Assembly: GCA_029582155.1 (NCBI GenBank)
Contig: CM055903.1
Span: 36,126,353 to 36,190,352, forward strand
Direction of reading: 5' to 3'
Source: Panopea generosa
Taxonomy: Eukaryota > Mollusca > Bivalvia > Adapedonta > Hiatellidae
Length of the DNA: 64,000 nucleotides
The notes below the pieces were generated by a model, which saw only the letters and a program-made list of their open reading frames with translations, searched no databases and had not been told where the DNA came from. Below are positions 22,790 through 34,579 of this stretch, one piece after another (within the stretch, counting starts at the first letter, position 1; each line of letters starts with the position of its first letter). Both the position numbers and the translations under genes were made by a program.

Positions 22790-25240
22790 AACATGCAGTA
22801 TTAGCAAACTACTCCATACACATGTGCATGCTGTCATAAAAGTGATCTTCTATATTAGTGATCTACTCCATTCACATTTGTGAATGCTGTCGTATTAGTG
22901 CGATATACAATTGTGCATGCTGTCGCATTAGTGAACTACCCCATACCATTGTGCATACTGTCGTATTAGCGATCTACTCTATACCGTTGTGCATGCTGTC
23001 GTATTAGTGATCCACTTCATACACTTGTCCATGCTGTCGTATAAGTGATCTACGCCATACCCTTGTCCATGCTGTCGTATAAGTGATCTACGCCATACAC
23101 ATGAGCATGCTGTTGTATTAGTATCTTCTCCATACACGTGTTCATGCTGTCGTATTAGTGATCTACTCCATACACATGTGCATGCTGTTGTATTAGTATC
23201 TACTCCATACACTTGTTCATGCTGTTGTATTATTATCTACTTCATACACTTGTGCATGCTGTCGTATTAGTATCTACCCCATACACTTGTTCTTGATGTC
23301 GTATTAGTGATCTACTCCATACACTTGTTCATGCTGTCGTATTAGCGATCTACTCCATACACTTGTGCATGCTGTCGTATTAATGATCTACCCCATACAC
23401 TTGTTCATCTTGTCGTATTAGTGATCTACCCCATACACTTGTTCATCTTGTCGTATTAGTGATCTACTCCATACACTAGTGCATGCTGTTGTATTAGTGA
23501 TTTACCCCATACACTTGTCCATGTTGTCGTATTAGCGATCTACCCAATACACTTGTGCATGCTGTCGTATTAGTGATCTACCCCGTACACTTGTTCATGT
23601 TGTCGTATTAGTGATCTACCCCATACACGTGTGCATGCTGTCGTATTAGTAATCGTCTCCATACACGTGTGCATGCTGTCGTATTAGTGATATACTCCAT
23701 ACACTTGTTCATGCTGTCGTATTAGCGATCTACTCCATACACTTGTGCATGCTGTCGTATTAGCAATCTACCCCATACACTTGTGCATGCTGTCTTATTA
23801 GCGATCTACTCCATACACTTGTCCATGCTGTCGTATTAGCGATCTACTACATACACTTGTGCATGCTGTTGTATTAGCGATCTATCGCATACACTTGTTC
23901 ATGCTGTCGTATTAGCGATCTACCCCATAAAATTGTCCATGCTGTCGTATTAATGATATATTCCATACACTTGTTCACGCTGTCGTATAAGTGATATACT
24001 CCATAAACTTGTGCATACTGTCGTATTAGTGATCTACTCCATACACTTGTGCAAGCTGTCGTATTAGCGATCTACCCCATACACTTGTTCATGCTGTCGT
24101 ATTAGTGATCTATCCCATACACTTGTTCATGCTGTCGTATAAGTGATATACTCCATACACTTGTTTACGCTATCGTATTAGTGATCTATCCCATACACTT
24201 GTTCGTGCTGTCGTATTAGTGATCTACCCCATACACTTGTTCACGCTGTCGTATTCGTGATCTACCCCATACACTTGTTCATGCTGTCGTATTAGTGATC
24301 TACCCCATACACTTGTTCATGCTGTCGTATTAGTGATCTATCCCATACACTTGTGCATGCTGTCGTATAAATGCTCCATACACTTTTGTATGCTTTCATA
24401 TTAGTGCTCCATACACTTGTGCAAGCTGTCGTATTAGCTATATACCCCATACACTTGTTCATGCTGTCGTATTAGCGATCTACCCCATACACTTGTTCAT
24501 GCTGTTGTATTAGTGATCTACCCCATACACTTGTTCATGCTGTCGTATTAGTGATCTACCCCATACACTTGTTCATGCTGTCGTATTAGTGATCTACCCC
24601 ATACACTTGTGCACGCTGTCGTATTAGTGATCTATCCCATACACTTGTTCATGCTGTCGTATTAGTGATCTACCCCATACACTTGTTCACGCTGTCGTAT
24701 TAGTGATCTACCCCATATACTTGTTCATACTATCATATTAGCGATCTACTCCATACACTTGTGCATGCTGTCGTATTAGTGATCTACTCCATACACTTGT
24801 TCATGCTGTCGTATAAGTGATATACTATATACACTTGTTCATGATGTCGTATTAGTGATATACTATATTGACTTGTTAATGCTGTCATATAAATGCTCCA
24901 TACACTTGTGCATGCTGTCGTATTAGTGCTCCATACACTTGTGTATGCTGTCATATTAGTGCTTTATACACTTGTGCAAGCTGTCGTATTAGTATCTACT
25001 CCATACACGTGTTCATGCTGTCGTATAAATGCTCCATACACTTGTGTATACTGTCGTATTAGTTCTCCATACACAAGTGTATGCTGTCATATTAGTGCTC
25101 CATACACTTGTGCAAGCTGTCGTATTAGTATCTACTCAATACACTTGTTCGTGCTGTCGTATTAGTGATAAACACCATACAATTGTGCATGCGTATTAGT
25201 GATAAACACCATACAATTGTGCATGCTGTCGTATTAGTTA
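22790..25240 (+). repeat. 38-bp minisatellite array (about 64 copies)
   Basis: The unit is 38 bp, tgatctaccccatacacttg then ttcatgctgtcgtattag. Most units contain a catgctgtcgtattag core. Shortened units (missing gatctac) cluster at 24370-24410 and 24890-25100, and the first units, to about 22950, are the most diverged. Frames on either strand, such as the 90-codon one at 24893-25165, are repeat translations. Confidence 0.97.
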
Positions 25241-25435
25241 ACTATTCAAAAAATTAGTGACTATAGACACAATGTGAAATTGATTAACTATCGCTGCACA
25301 TTTTCAATAACAAAACACATGATAATGTTCAGGAGTCATTGACAGCGGAATGAGAGAAGTGCAGTAGTAAAATTAATGAAAATTACAAAATCAGGCCGAT
25401 GAGATCGTTCTTTTAGCTCTATCACGACGCAGTTC

Positions 25436-26360
25436 GAAAGCTTTTTCTACAATGCAAATAGGTGGCGCTACAGGTACAACGACGGAAAATGGTGATGGAC
25501 CGGAAATGACCGAGACAAAAATTACCTACGGTAATACAACAATTACAGAGTTACACAATCCACACAATACATGTATACACCCGGAGGGTATCCATTTAAT
25601 GTAGATTATGTGAAACAATCTATCCGAGGCACATTATTGTCATTGTTGAGCAAAGTTTCTGGACGTAACGGTGCAAACACTTTGACATTGTTAAAGTTGT
25701 ACAATACATCGGTTCTACCCCAAGCTCTCTTCCGTGTTAGTTGTGGAACGTTATTTCAAAAAGAGACATGCAACAACTAGAAGTCGCAAAACACTTCTGT
25801 CTAAAGTTCGCACAAAGCCTACCGTCCTTAACTAGATCGGATTTGGCTTCCGGTCTGCTTTGGGTAACAAGTATAAAAAGCTACATTGACCTGTAAAAAC
25901 TGAGATTTGTAGGTTCTTTGTGTAGAGTTCCCCCAGACAGCATCGTGCATAAATACGACTTTGCGATGTTCCAGCAATTGCACCACACTTTAGATCTTAC
26001 ATGTTCCACTATATGGTTAGTATCCAAGGAAAGGAAATGCTGTCTTAAATTGGTGAAATTTGTGGTAAAACTGTGTTGTAAAATAGATAAAAATAGACAT
26101 ATCGAATGTGGGAACTGTGGCGTTTATACTGATCATGAATATGACTATTGTATATTCTCGTTTATACTGATCATGAATGTGACTACTGTATATTCTCGTT
26201 TATACTGATCATGAATATGACTATTGTATATTCTCGTGTTCATCTGATGATGTCATCAGTACTAGAGAACAACACTTTATCTACATCCGACAGACTTTTG
26301 GACTCGTATTATGTGACATTCTGTTGCATTCAAATAGCAAATAGTTTATTATGTATATCT
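25436..26360 (+). pseudogene. Degenerate LINE relic, C-terminal region, second family
   Basis: The order of motifs is that seen downstream of the reverse transcriptase in molluscan LINEs: NANRWRYRYNDGK near 25450, then a frame from 25571 with YVKQSIRGTLLSLLSKVSGR and LLKLYNTSVLPQALF. A frameshift leads to QLEVAKHFCLKFAQSLPSLT near 25772 and TRSDLASGLLWVTS, then VGSLCRVPPDSIVHKYDF near 25912. The cysteine-rich ECGNCG near 26107 fits the terminal zinc-knuckle-like part. Stops and shifts break it, and no YADD box was found upstream. It differs from the LINE at 3410, so two LINE lineages are present. Confidence 0.75.
26121..26236 (+). repeat. Three-copy 38-bp tandem repeat inside the LINE relic
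   Basis: Copies start at 26121, 26159 and 26197 (cgtttatactgatcatgaat, then a gactattgtatattct part), with two or three base differences between copies. The expansion lies in the cysteine-rich part of the LINE relic. Its length equals that of the nearby 38-bp satellite, but the sequences are unrelated. Confidence 0.92.
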
Positions 26361-26939
26361 TTGGTATAAAGACGATTCAATCACTCGTAAGCTCGACTGT
26401 AAATCATGTGCTGACTTTATAATTGCAAATGCATACTTATTAATGCGTTCATAAATGAAAATACAGATAATTGTTGCGTAACACATGAGAATGTCAAAAC
26501 TTGACTTGAAAAATTGAACTTGTTAGATATGTATGCGATATGTATGTCTATATATGAATGTTTGTATGTAATTATATGTTTATGTATGTATGTTTGTATG
26601 TGCATATGTGTATAGATACATTTAAGTTTTTAGGTTTTCTACCGTTTACATTGATATAACCATGTATTATTTTGTTTAATGTTTCATATTATTTAAGTTG
26701 ATATTACCATGAATATCTATTGATTAATAGTCTGTATTATGTACAATGTAAATAATCATACCATGGAGGGTATGGAACCGAAATGACATATCCGCCTTTC
26801 ATTAGGCTATGCTGACTTTAACAGTAACACCATTCGTATCGAACATAAACGTGATGATTGATAGGTATAATATTATTTTGAATGATTTCTTTACACAGGT
26901 TTGGTATTATTTTCATTCAATAGACAGGATATAGTATTT
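26361..26939. other. AT-rich sequence before the 48-bp satellite
   Basis: Contains imperfect tatgtatgt runs at about 26525-26610 and a little unique sequence. No gene seen. Confidence 0.5.
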
Positions 26940-27007
26940 CACAGCCTGTGTGTTAGAATATAAGAGAGAGAGGAGTATAAGACAATTACCAGACTGTGTG
27001 TTAGAAT

Positions 27008-27216
27008 CTTCTCTCTCTCTAACAGTCTAACTCACAGGCTGATAATTTTCTTATAATCTTCTCTCTCTTATATTCTAACACACAGGCTGATAATTGTCTT
27101 ATACTCCTCTCTCTCTTATATTCTAACACACAGGCTGATAATTGTCTTATACTCCTCTCTCTCTTATATTCTAACACACAGGCTGATAATTGTCTTATAC
27201 TCCTCTCTCTCTTATA
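27008..27216 (-). repeat. Inverted segment of the 48-bp satellite
   Basis: For about 209 bp the units read in reverse (cacaggctgataattgtctt, then atactcctctctctc) before the array returns to forward orientation at a near-palindromic switch, cttatatataatag. The unit just before the inversion (26941-27000) carries the same rare variants (ggagtataagacaattacc) as the inverted ones, so the two sides could fold back over roughly 50 bp. Confidence 0.92.
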
Positions 27217-28269
27217 TATAATAGAGAGAAGATTATAATATAATTATCAGCCTGTGAGTTAAACTGTAAGAGAGAGAAGATTATATGAGAATATTATCAG
27301 ACAGTTAACAACCTGTGTGATAGAATATGAGAGAAAGAAAATCATCAGATAGTTATCAGCCTGTGTGTTAGAATATAAGAGAGAAAAGATTTATAAAACA
27401 ATGATCAGCCGCTGTGTTAGAATATAAGAGAGAGAAGATTATAAGACAGTGATCAGCGTGAAAAAGAGAAGATTATAGGACAGTGATCAGCCTGTATGTT
27501 AGAATATAAGCGAGAGAAAATGATAAGACAGTGATCAGCCCAAGTGTTAGAATATACGAGAGTGAAGATTATCAGACAATGATTAGTGTGTGTGTTAAAA
27601 AAAGGAAAGAGAGAAGATTATAAGACTGTTACCAGCCTGTATTTTTGGATATAAGAGAGTGATTATAATACAGTTATCAGCCTGTATGATAAAATATGAG
27701 AGAGAGAAGATGGTAAGAAAGTTATCAGCCAGTGTGTTGGATTATGTGAGAGAGAAAAATATATGGCAGTTATCAGCATGCGTGTTAGAATATTAGAGAG
27801 AGAAGATTATCAGACAGTTATCAGCATGTGTGTTAGAATATGAAATAGAGAAGATTATCAGACAGTGATCAGTCTGTGTGTTAGAATATGAAAGAGAGAA
27901 GATAAACACACAGTGATCAGTCTGGGTGTTAGAATATAAGAGAGAGAAGATTATAAGCCAGTGATCAATCTGTGTGTTAGAATATAAGAGAAAGGAGATT
28001 ATAAGACATTTATCGGCCTGTGTGTTAGAATATAAGCAAGAGAAGATTATAAGACAATGATCAGCCTGTTTATTAAAATAAGAGAGAGAGAATATTATAA
28101 GAAAATTATCAGCCTGTGTGTTGGAATATGTGAGAGAGAAGATTATCAGACAGTTACAAGCCTGTGTGTTAGAGTATAAGAGAGGGAGAAGATTATAAGA
28201 GAGCTATAAGCCTGTTTTTTAGAATATACGCTAGAGAATATTATAAGACACAATTATCAGCCTGTATGT

Positions 28270-28271
<2 letters not shown>

Positions 28272-28326
<55 letters not shown>
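28272..28326 (+). repeat. (AG)n microsatellite
   Basis: A run of about 27 AG dinucleotides, apparently grown from the agagag tract that every 48-bp unit carries. A similar expansion is at 39825-39896 in the right part of the array. Confidence 0.95.
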
Positions 28327-28328
<2 letters not shown>

Positions 28329-28881
28329 CTGCAATACAGATATCAACCTATCTGTTAGAATATCAAAGAGGGAAGATTATGAAACAGTTGTCAGCCTGTG
28401 TGTTAGAATATGAGAGAAAAAAGATAATAAGATAGTTATATGCATGTGTGTCAGAATATAAGGGAGAGAATACTATATGACAGTAACGTGCTTGTTTGTT
28501 AGAATATAAAAGCGAGAGAATATTAGAAGACAGTAATCAGCATCTGTATCAGAATATAAGAGAGAGAATATAATAAGACAGTTATCAGCATCTGTATCAG
28601 AATATAAGAGAGACAATATTAGAAGACAGTTACCAGCATCTATATTATAATATAAGAGAGAGAGTATTATAATACAGTTATCAATACGTGTTTTAGAACA
28701 TAAGAGAGAGAATGTTATAAGACAGTTATTTGCCTGTGTATTAGAATAGGAGAGAGACAAGATTATAAGAAGTTATCAGCCTGTGTGTTAGACTTTAAGA
28801 GAAAGAAGATTATTAGATAGTTATCAGACTGTGTGTTAGATTTAAAAGAGAGAAGATTATAAAACAGTGATCAGCCTGTGT

Positions 28882-30701
28882 GTTAGAACTGATATAAGAG
28901 ACGGAACATGACAAGACAGTGATCAGCCTGTGTATAAGAACTGATATAAGAGACGGAAGATGACAAGACAGTGATCATCCTGTGTGTAAGAACTGATATA
29001 AGAGACGGAAGATGAAAAGACAGTGATCAGCCTGTGTGTTAGAACTGATATAAGAGACGGAAGATGACAGGACAGTGATCAGCCTGTGTGTTAGAACTGA
29101 TATAAGAGATGGAAGATGACAAGACAGTGATCAGCCTGTGTGTTAGAACTGATATAAGAAACGGAATATGACAAGACAGTGATCAGCCTGTGTGTTAGAA
29201 CTGATATTAGAGACGGAAGATGACAAGACAGTGATCAGCCTGTGTGTTAGAACTGATATAAGAGACTGAAGATGACAAGACAGTGATCAGCCTGTGTGTA
29301 AGAACTGATATAAGAGACGGAAGATGATAAGACAGTGATCAGCCTGTGTATAAGAACTGATATAAGAGACGGAAGATGACAAGACAGTGATCAGCCTGTA
29401 TGTTAGAACTGATATAAGAGACGGAAGATGACAAGACAGTGATCATCCTGTGTGTTAGAACTGATATAAGAGACGGAAGATGACAAGACAGTGATCAGCC
29501 TGTGTGTTAGAACTGATATAAGAGACGGAAGATGACAAGACAGTGATCAGCCTGTGTGTTAGAACTGATATAAGAGACGGAAGATGAAAAGACAGTGATC
29601 AGCCTGTGTGTTAGAACTGATATAAGAGACGGAAGATGACAGGACAGTGATCAGCCTGTGTGTTAGAACTGATATAAGAGATGGAAGATGACAAGACAGT
29701 GATCAGCCTGTGTGTTAGAACTGATATAAGAAACGGAATATGACAAGACAGTGATCATCCTGTGTGTTAGAACTGATATAAGAGACGGAAGATGACAAGA
29801 CAGTGATCAGCCTGTGTGTTAGAACTGATATAAGAGACGGAAGATGACAAGACAGTGATCAGCCTGTGTGTTAGAACTGATATAAGAGACGGAAGATGAC
29901 AAGACAGTGATCAGCCTGTGTGTTAGAACTGATATAAGAGACGGAAGATGACAAGACAGTGATCAGCCTGTGTGTTAGAACTGATATAAGAGACGGAAGA
30001 TGACAAGACAGTGATCATCCTGTGTGTAAGAACTGATATAAGAGACGGAAGATGACAAGACAGTGATCATCCTGTGTGTAAGAACTGATATAGGAGACGG
30101 AAGATGACAAGACAGTGATCAGCCTGTATGTTAGAACTGATATAAGAGACGGAAGATAACAAGACAGTGATCAGCCTGTGTGTTAGAACTGATATAAGAG
30201 ACTGAAGATGACAAGACAGTGATCAGCCTGTGTGTTAGAACTGATATAAGAGACGGAAGATGACAAGACAGTGATCAGCCTGTGTGTTAGAACTGATATA
30301 AGAGACGGAAGATGACAAGACAGTGATCAGCCTGTGTGTTAGAACTAATATAAGGGATGGAAGATGACAAGACAGTGATCAGCCTGTGTGTTAGAACTGA
30401 TATAAGAGACTGAAGATGACAAGACAGTGATCAGCCTGTGTGTAAGAACTGATATAAGAGACGGAAGATGACAAGACAGTGATCAGCCTGTGTGTTAGAA
30501 CTGATATAAGAGATGGAAGATGACAAGACAGTGATCATCCTGTGTGTTAGAACTGATATAAGAGACGGAAGATGACAAGACAGTGATCAGCCTGTGTGTT
30601 AGAACTGATATAAGAGACGGAAGATGACAAGACAGTGATCAGCCTGTGTGTAAGAACTGATATAAGAGACGGAAGATGATAAGACAGTGATCAGCCTATG
30701 T
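28882..30701 (+). repeat. 52-bp variant block: exactly 35 homogenised units
   Basis: The unit is gttagaactgatataagaga, cggaagatgacaagacag, tgatcagcctgtgt. It derives from the 48-bp unit by insertion of ctga after gttagaa, plus a few substitutions. The block is 1,820 bp, precisely 35 times 52, so no net length change has occurred. An identical four-unit series of private variants (atgaaaagacag, then gacaggacag, then gagatggaag, then aaacggaatatg) occurs at 29011 and again at 29583, 572 bp or exactly 11 units later. Variation among units is a few percent. Confidence 0.96.
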
Positions 30702-31469
30702 GTTAGAATATAGAAGACAGAAGATGATAAGACAATGATCAGTTTGTGTATTAGTTTATAAGAGAGTGTTATTATTAGACAGTTATCAGCCTTTGTGTTA
30801 GAATATAAGAGAGAGAAGAGTATGAGACAGTTATCAGCCTGTGTGTTAGACTATAAGAGAGAGAAGATTATAAGACAGTTATCAGTCTTTGTGTTAGAAT
30901 ATAAACGACAGAAGATAATAAGACAGTTATCAGACTTTGTGTTAGAATATAAGAGAGAGAATATTATAAGAATGTAACAGCTTGTGTGTTAAAATATAAG
31001 AGAGAGAGAAGATTATGAGACAGTGATCAGCCTGTTTGTTAGAATATACGAGAGAAAAGATTATAAGACAGTGATTAACCTGTCTGTTAAAATATAAGAC
31101 AGAAGATAATAAGACAATGATCAGCCTGTGTGTAAGAATTTAAGAGAGAAAATAGAGAGAAAGGATAATAAGATAGTTATCAGCCTGTGTGTTAGAATAT
31201 GAAAGAGAAAAGATTATATGACAGTGATAAGTATGTGTGTTAGAATTTGAAATAGATAAAAGAGTATAAGACAGTGATCAGCCTGTGTGTTAGAATATAA
31301 GAGAGAGAAGAATATAAGACATTTATCAGTCTGTGTTTTAAAATAGGAAAGATAGAATATTATTAGACAATGATAAGCCTGTGTGTTAGAATATGAAAGA
31401 GAGAAGATTATAAGACAGTTATTAGCCTGTGTCCTAGAATATGAAAGAGAGAAGATTATAAGACAGTTA

Positions 31470-31503
31470 CAGACCCTAAACCGCTCAAGTACCCCAATTG
31501 CAC
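31470..31503 (+). repeat. Left terminal inverted repeat
   Basis: 34 bp beginning cagaccctaaaccgctcaag and ending accccaattgcac. It pairs with 38301-38336 with one substitution and a two-base indel (ta). Confidence 0.92.
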
Positions 31504-31717
31504 GCAAACGGAGTGCACTCAGAGCGTAAGCGGAGCGCGAGCGTAGCGCAGACGGAGCGCGAACGGAGCGCAGATTGAGCGCTGACGGAGCGGACCTGGA
31601 CCGTAAGCAAACGCTGGATTTTGAATAATAAACGCACTCCTGAACGCATGAAATAGATCGAGTGCACTCAGACACGCTGAATGCACTCAGATACGCTGAG
31701 TGCACTCAGATGCGCAG
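31504..31717 (+). repeat. Left subterminal GC-rich repeats
   Basis: 31504-31595 holds about eight imperfect copies of a ten- to eleven-base motif, gaacggagcgc, unusually GC-rich for this window. At 31661-31717 a 19-bp unit containing tgcactcagatacgct is present three times (tgcactcag at 31663, 31682 and 31701). Such arrays are often transposase or host-factor binding regions in large DNA transposons; that role is inference. Minus-strand frames of 60-163 codons over it are not considered genes. Confidence 0.8.
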
Positions 31718-31994
31718 TATATGCAGTATACGCTAGACATAGTAAAACAACTGATAACAGAACTATTCGTGCGCTACTGAGTGCACTCGTTCATTTGGAT
31801 ACACTCTTTTTTCATTATTTGATCGTGAAGTCGATACTTAAAGGGGAACGCAACGCTGTGTATAAAACAGGATAATATGAATAGCTATGAGTTCAGCTTT
31901 CTATTAATAGTATTATTATGCATAAATTCGAGTCCATAAAGATATATCAGCTCGTTTTGTAACGGTCATTTTCGCACATCGACTTTATGGTGGA
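31718..31994. other. Internal sequence of the element, nothing recognised
   Basis: No coding or repeat signal apart from scattered gagtgcactc motifs like those of the subterminal arrays. Confidence 0.5.
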
Positions 31995-32040
31995 AGTCGC
32001 CATATTGGATACCTGTGTGACGTCATAACTGCACTTCCGG
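31995..32040 (+). promoter_or_regulatory. Promoter-like module, rightward: YY1-like, CRE, ETS
   Basis: In order: gccatattgg at 31999, a full palindromic CRE (tgacgtca) at 32018-32025, and an ETS-type site (acttccgg) at 32033-32040. The ATG of the P2X7_C-like ORF is about 90 bp downstream. The 23 bp at 32017-32039 recur exactly, in inverted orientation, at 34580-34602. These three motifs are common in TATA-less metazoan promoters; promoter activity is inferred. Confidence 0.55.
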
Positions 32041-32127
32041 TTTAAAACATAATTGATTTATACGCTACAGCAGATGTAGAAACGTGCAATTATAGTCACC
32101 GGCAAAAGTACTCGCAAGAATAATAAA

Positions 32128-32394
32128 ATGGATTTTAGTAACGGAGAAGGACTTGTGGCCTACAACTTTGAACCAGAATTTTCAGAACCAGAGTTAAATG
32201 AATTAGAAGACGAGAGAAATAGTGAGACGGCACAGTTGTTCACACACGTGAAAGATTTTTGCAGCTGCGAAAACTGTAATGATGCGTTCGTTTGACGAAA
32301 ATACGTGCTGCAGATGCAATTTCACACTATTGGAAATTTAGAAGATTTAGAATGTATCACAGAAATAATACAGAGATGTCACAGCAATGTCTTA
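32128..32394 (+). pseudogene. P2X7 intracellular-domain-like (P2X7_C) ORF, frameshifted
   Basis: The ATG at 32128 opens MDFSNGEGLVAYNFEPEF and continues to HVKDFCSCENCN, then meets a stop at 32293. The next frame (from 32282) supplies MRSFDENTCCRCNFTLLEI, and the first frame resumes with NLEDLECITEIIQRCHSNVL up to 32394. Joined by eye, the blocks follow the P2X7_C plan: a YxFEP start, an acidic linker, CxCxxC, a xExxCC block, then CITE and a terminal VL. In animals this zinc-binding domain occurs at the end of P2X7 receptors and, in many invertebrates, as a multicopy stand-alone ORF. No P2X channel part is present. Two frameshifts make it a probable pseudogene, though sequence error cannot be excluded. 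A weak possible continuation, KYNVYRHIAQSVCY, lies near 33024. Confidence 0.62.
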
Positions 32395-33571
32395 TGAAGT
32401 TTTCACCCAAAAAGATGATAACTGTTAAACAGTCACACCGATCATGAACCAGAGATCAAACCCGAAACCCATCAATCACAACTCTGACATCTTATCATGT
32501 AGCCTGACATTGATGATTGAATTTTTCAAAATAGTAAAATTACCCTTAGCTTGATAAAAAAAGTAATTATTGCCGTCAGTGTTGATGTAGATCCAGGCGA
32601 GCCTGCACATTCATGCTGTACTATCAGGGTATATACTGTTTGCTACTCAGTCAATACATTATCAAAAAAAAAACACTAATTAGACCAAGAATGGAATTTA
32701 AGGGAAAATGTTTTGTTACATATATTTACCTGTCTAAGAGAGAATAAGAAATAATATTATATCTCTTTTCTTATCGTGTTTAGCTGGTGCGGCCATTGTT
32801 GCGAATTGAGAAATGGCTGATAAAATTTTGATTTCATATCGTTTTTAGTAAATTTAGATGAAGCATGAATGAGTTGGGGTTTTTTTTTATGTTGTTTTAC
32901 ATAACTGGCACTGTCTTTTGGTTATTCAAATGGTGTTACAACCCAATTTGATATATGATGATTATCTATTCTACCAGTTCTCTGAACATATATGAATGTG
33001 TCTCCTTGTAGGGAGTGTCATATGAAATATAATGTCTACAGGCATATTGCACAAAGTGTATGTTACTGTCCATCTACTGGCACCCTGCTGAGCTTTCATA
33101 ATTCACCAACACCACATTCACACCATGTGGTAATGAGAAATACACTGCCACATTGTGCATATTGTACCCTAATAAGCGTGATCACCCCAGGTTTAATGAC
33201 CCCAGGGTTTATGACAGGATGTTATATCACATAGTATTATGTCTTATTACTAATTTAAACATTTTCAGTGAATTAGGGTTTCAATATCAATGCAAACTTA
33301 CAAGTAAAAAAATTATGTTATATGATTTTATGAATATTTTTCATAAATTGTATACCAGAACACTATTTTAACAGTAAAAAAAACTTTTCATGTATTAATG
33401 AATAAATAAAGGAACAAAGGTTTTACTTTATCTTTTTTCATTGCGAAGTAGAGGTAGTTCAAATGTCTATTCAAGAATAATGACCTAGTTGACTGTGAAA
33501 AAGCCATATATCAATAAACTAAATTGCCTATTGATTATAAAATTAATAAAATGAGTTTATGAACAATTAAT
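32395..33571. other. Internal sequence of the element, AT-rich
   Basis: Two overlapping frames at 32992-33234 and 33153-33371 (80 and 72 codons) were inspected. Apart from the weak YRHIA-like string they show no recognised domain. A gcggccattgttgcg stretch at 32789 resembles a YY1-type site. Confidence 0.4.
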
Positions 33572-33858
33572 GGTTGACTGAATATTTAGCATCAATTTTT
33601 GTCATCGAGGGTTTACTGTTCAGATGTTCAGTTAACCTAACCACTGTTTCCTGCAAAAGTTAACCAGTACTTGAGCACACCCAACAACCGCAAGTAACTG
33701 ATAATTTTTCCACTCGAATCAGCAGTGAGAGACAAATGATATTGAGACACAATGTTGTATGTCAGTCATCACAGAGACTGTCGCCGGGTTGGGATTCGAA
33801 CTCGAGACACCAGGATTGATAGTTAGACACGTAACTGACTGAGCTAATCGGGCCTGTC
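33572..33858 (-). mobile_element. tRNA-derived SINE, family 1, minus strand
   Basis: On the minus strand it starts with an A-box (gattagctcagtcagtta) and a B-box (gagttcgaatccc) about 35 bases later, followed by a tRNA-unrelated body and a tail related to aatattcaatcaat. It aligns along its length with the SINE at 38416-38707. A nine-base target duplication, acaattaat, flanks it at 33563-33571 and 33859-33867. It inserted into the 6.9-kb element after that element formed. Confidence 0.88.
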
Positions 33859-34227
33859 ACAATTAATTGGCCTTAATTTGTATTTTAATAACAACTTTTA
33901 GATACCATGTCGTTTTCACACCTTATGTTTTGGCATTAACCTGTTGTTTTTATTGTTAATTGGATTATCACACCTGTTCAAACAGCCTGCAATTATAATA
34001 TTGTGAAAGTTTGATATATCAATTTCACAATATTTTGGAAGAGTATATAAAATTACAAATTAAATTTCAGAAATCAGCTGAGCTATATGTTATAAGCACA
34101 TTTTTTAAGAGCTTCCCACTGGATAATATACACTAAGTTTATATGTATGTCGCATATGGTCATCTTCGTACTGAAATCATCAGAAATTGTATCCTTGGAT
34201 AGTAGTACGCCAAGGCATTGGTACGCT

Positions 34228-34365
34228 TCATTCTACAATCTTAAGTCCTACCCCAAAGTATAAAGGCGTTTTGCGCGTGATGTCACCAGAAGCTTGACAC
34301 TGAGGCAATGTGAAATCACATATTAGGAAAACTAAAAACAACACTGCCCACAAAACATATCGCAT
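34228..34365 (-). CDS. Small secreted-peptide-like ORF inside the element
   Basis: Reading leftwards from an ATG at 34365, the frame is 45 codons: MRYVLWAVLFLVFLICDF and then TLPQCQASGDITRKTPLYFG, stopping at 34228. The first 17 residues form a strong hydrophobic core after one arginine, like a signal peptide, with AxG after the cysteine as a possible cleavage region. It lies about 215 bp downstream, in the minus-strand sense, of the second promoter-like module at 34580, which points towards it. No family recognised. It may be a chance ORF. Confidence 0.3.
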   Translation of the reverse strand: MRYVLWAVLFLVFLICDFTLPQCQASGDITRKTPLYFGVGLKIVE

Positions 34366-34579
34366 TACTCCACCCACTTATTCCGCTGGAGAAAACAATG
34401 TTTAATGGGTTAAGTCCTTCAATTCAGAATCGTTTTCGCGTTTAATTGTCTACCTTCGATGTTCACTAATGCACTGTATATCTGTATATAAACTGATTAC
34501 GTATATTAGTGTATATACATAAGAGTTTCAGTAGAGAGCAGTCACTAACGACACAATACAATTTGCGCGATAACTAGAA

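Larger units (their letters stand above)
26940..31469 (+). repeat. 48-bp satellite array, left part
   Basis: The unit is 48 bp: gttagaatataagagagaga, agattataagacag, ttatcagcctgtgt. The outer parts are diverged and the centre is a homogenised 52-bp variant block. Since 48 is a multiple of three, minus-strand frames show a 16-residue period (SLLYSDTDADNCLIIF). The array is the left part of one once-continuous array; the right part is at 38339-39898 and the 6.9-kb element lies between them. Confidence 0.97.

Noticed and set aside
22790-25240. CRISPR array
   Set aside because: Units are contiguous and diverge gradually; there are no unique spacers of regular length between conserved repeats, and the context is eukaryotic.
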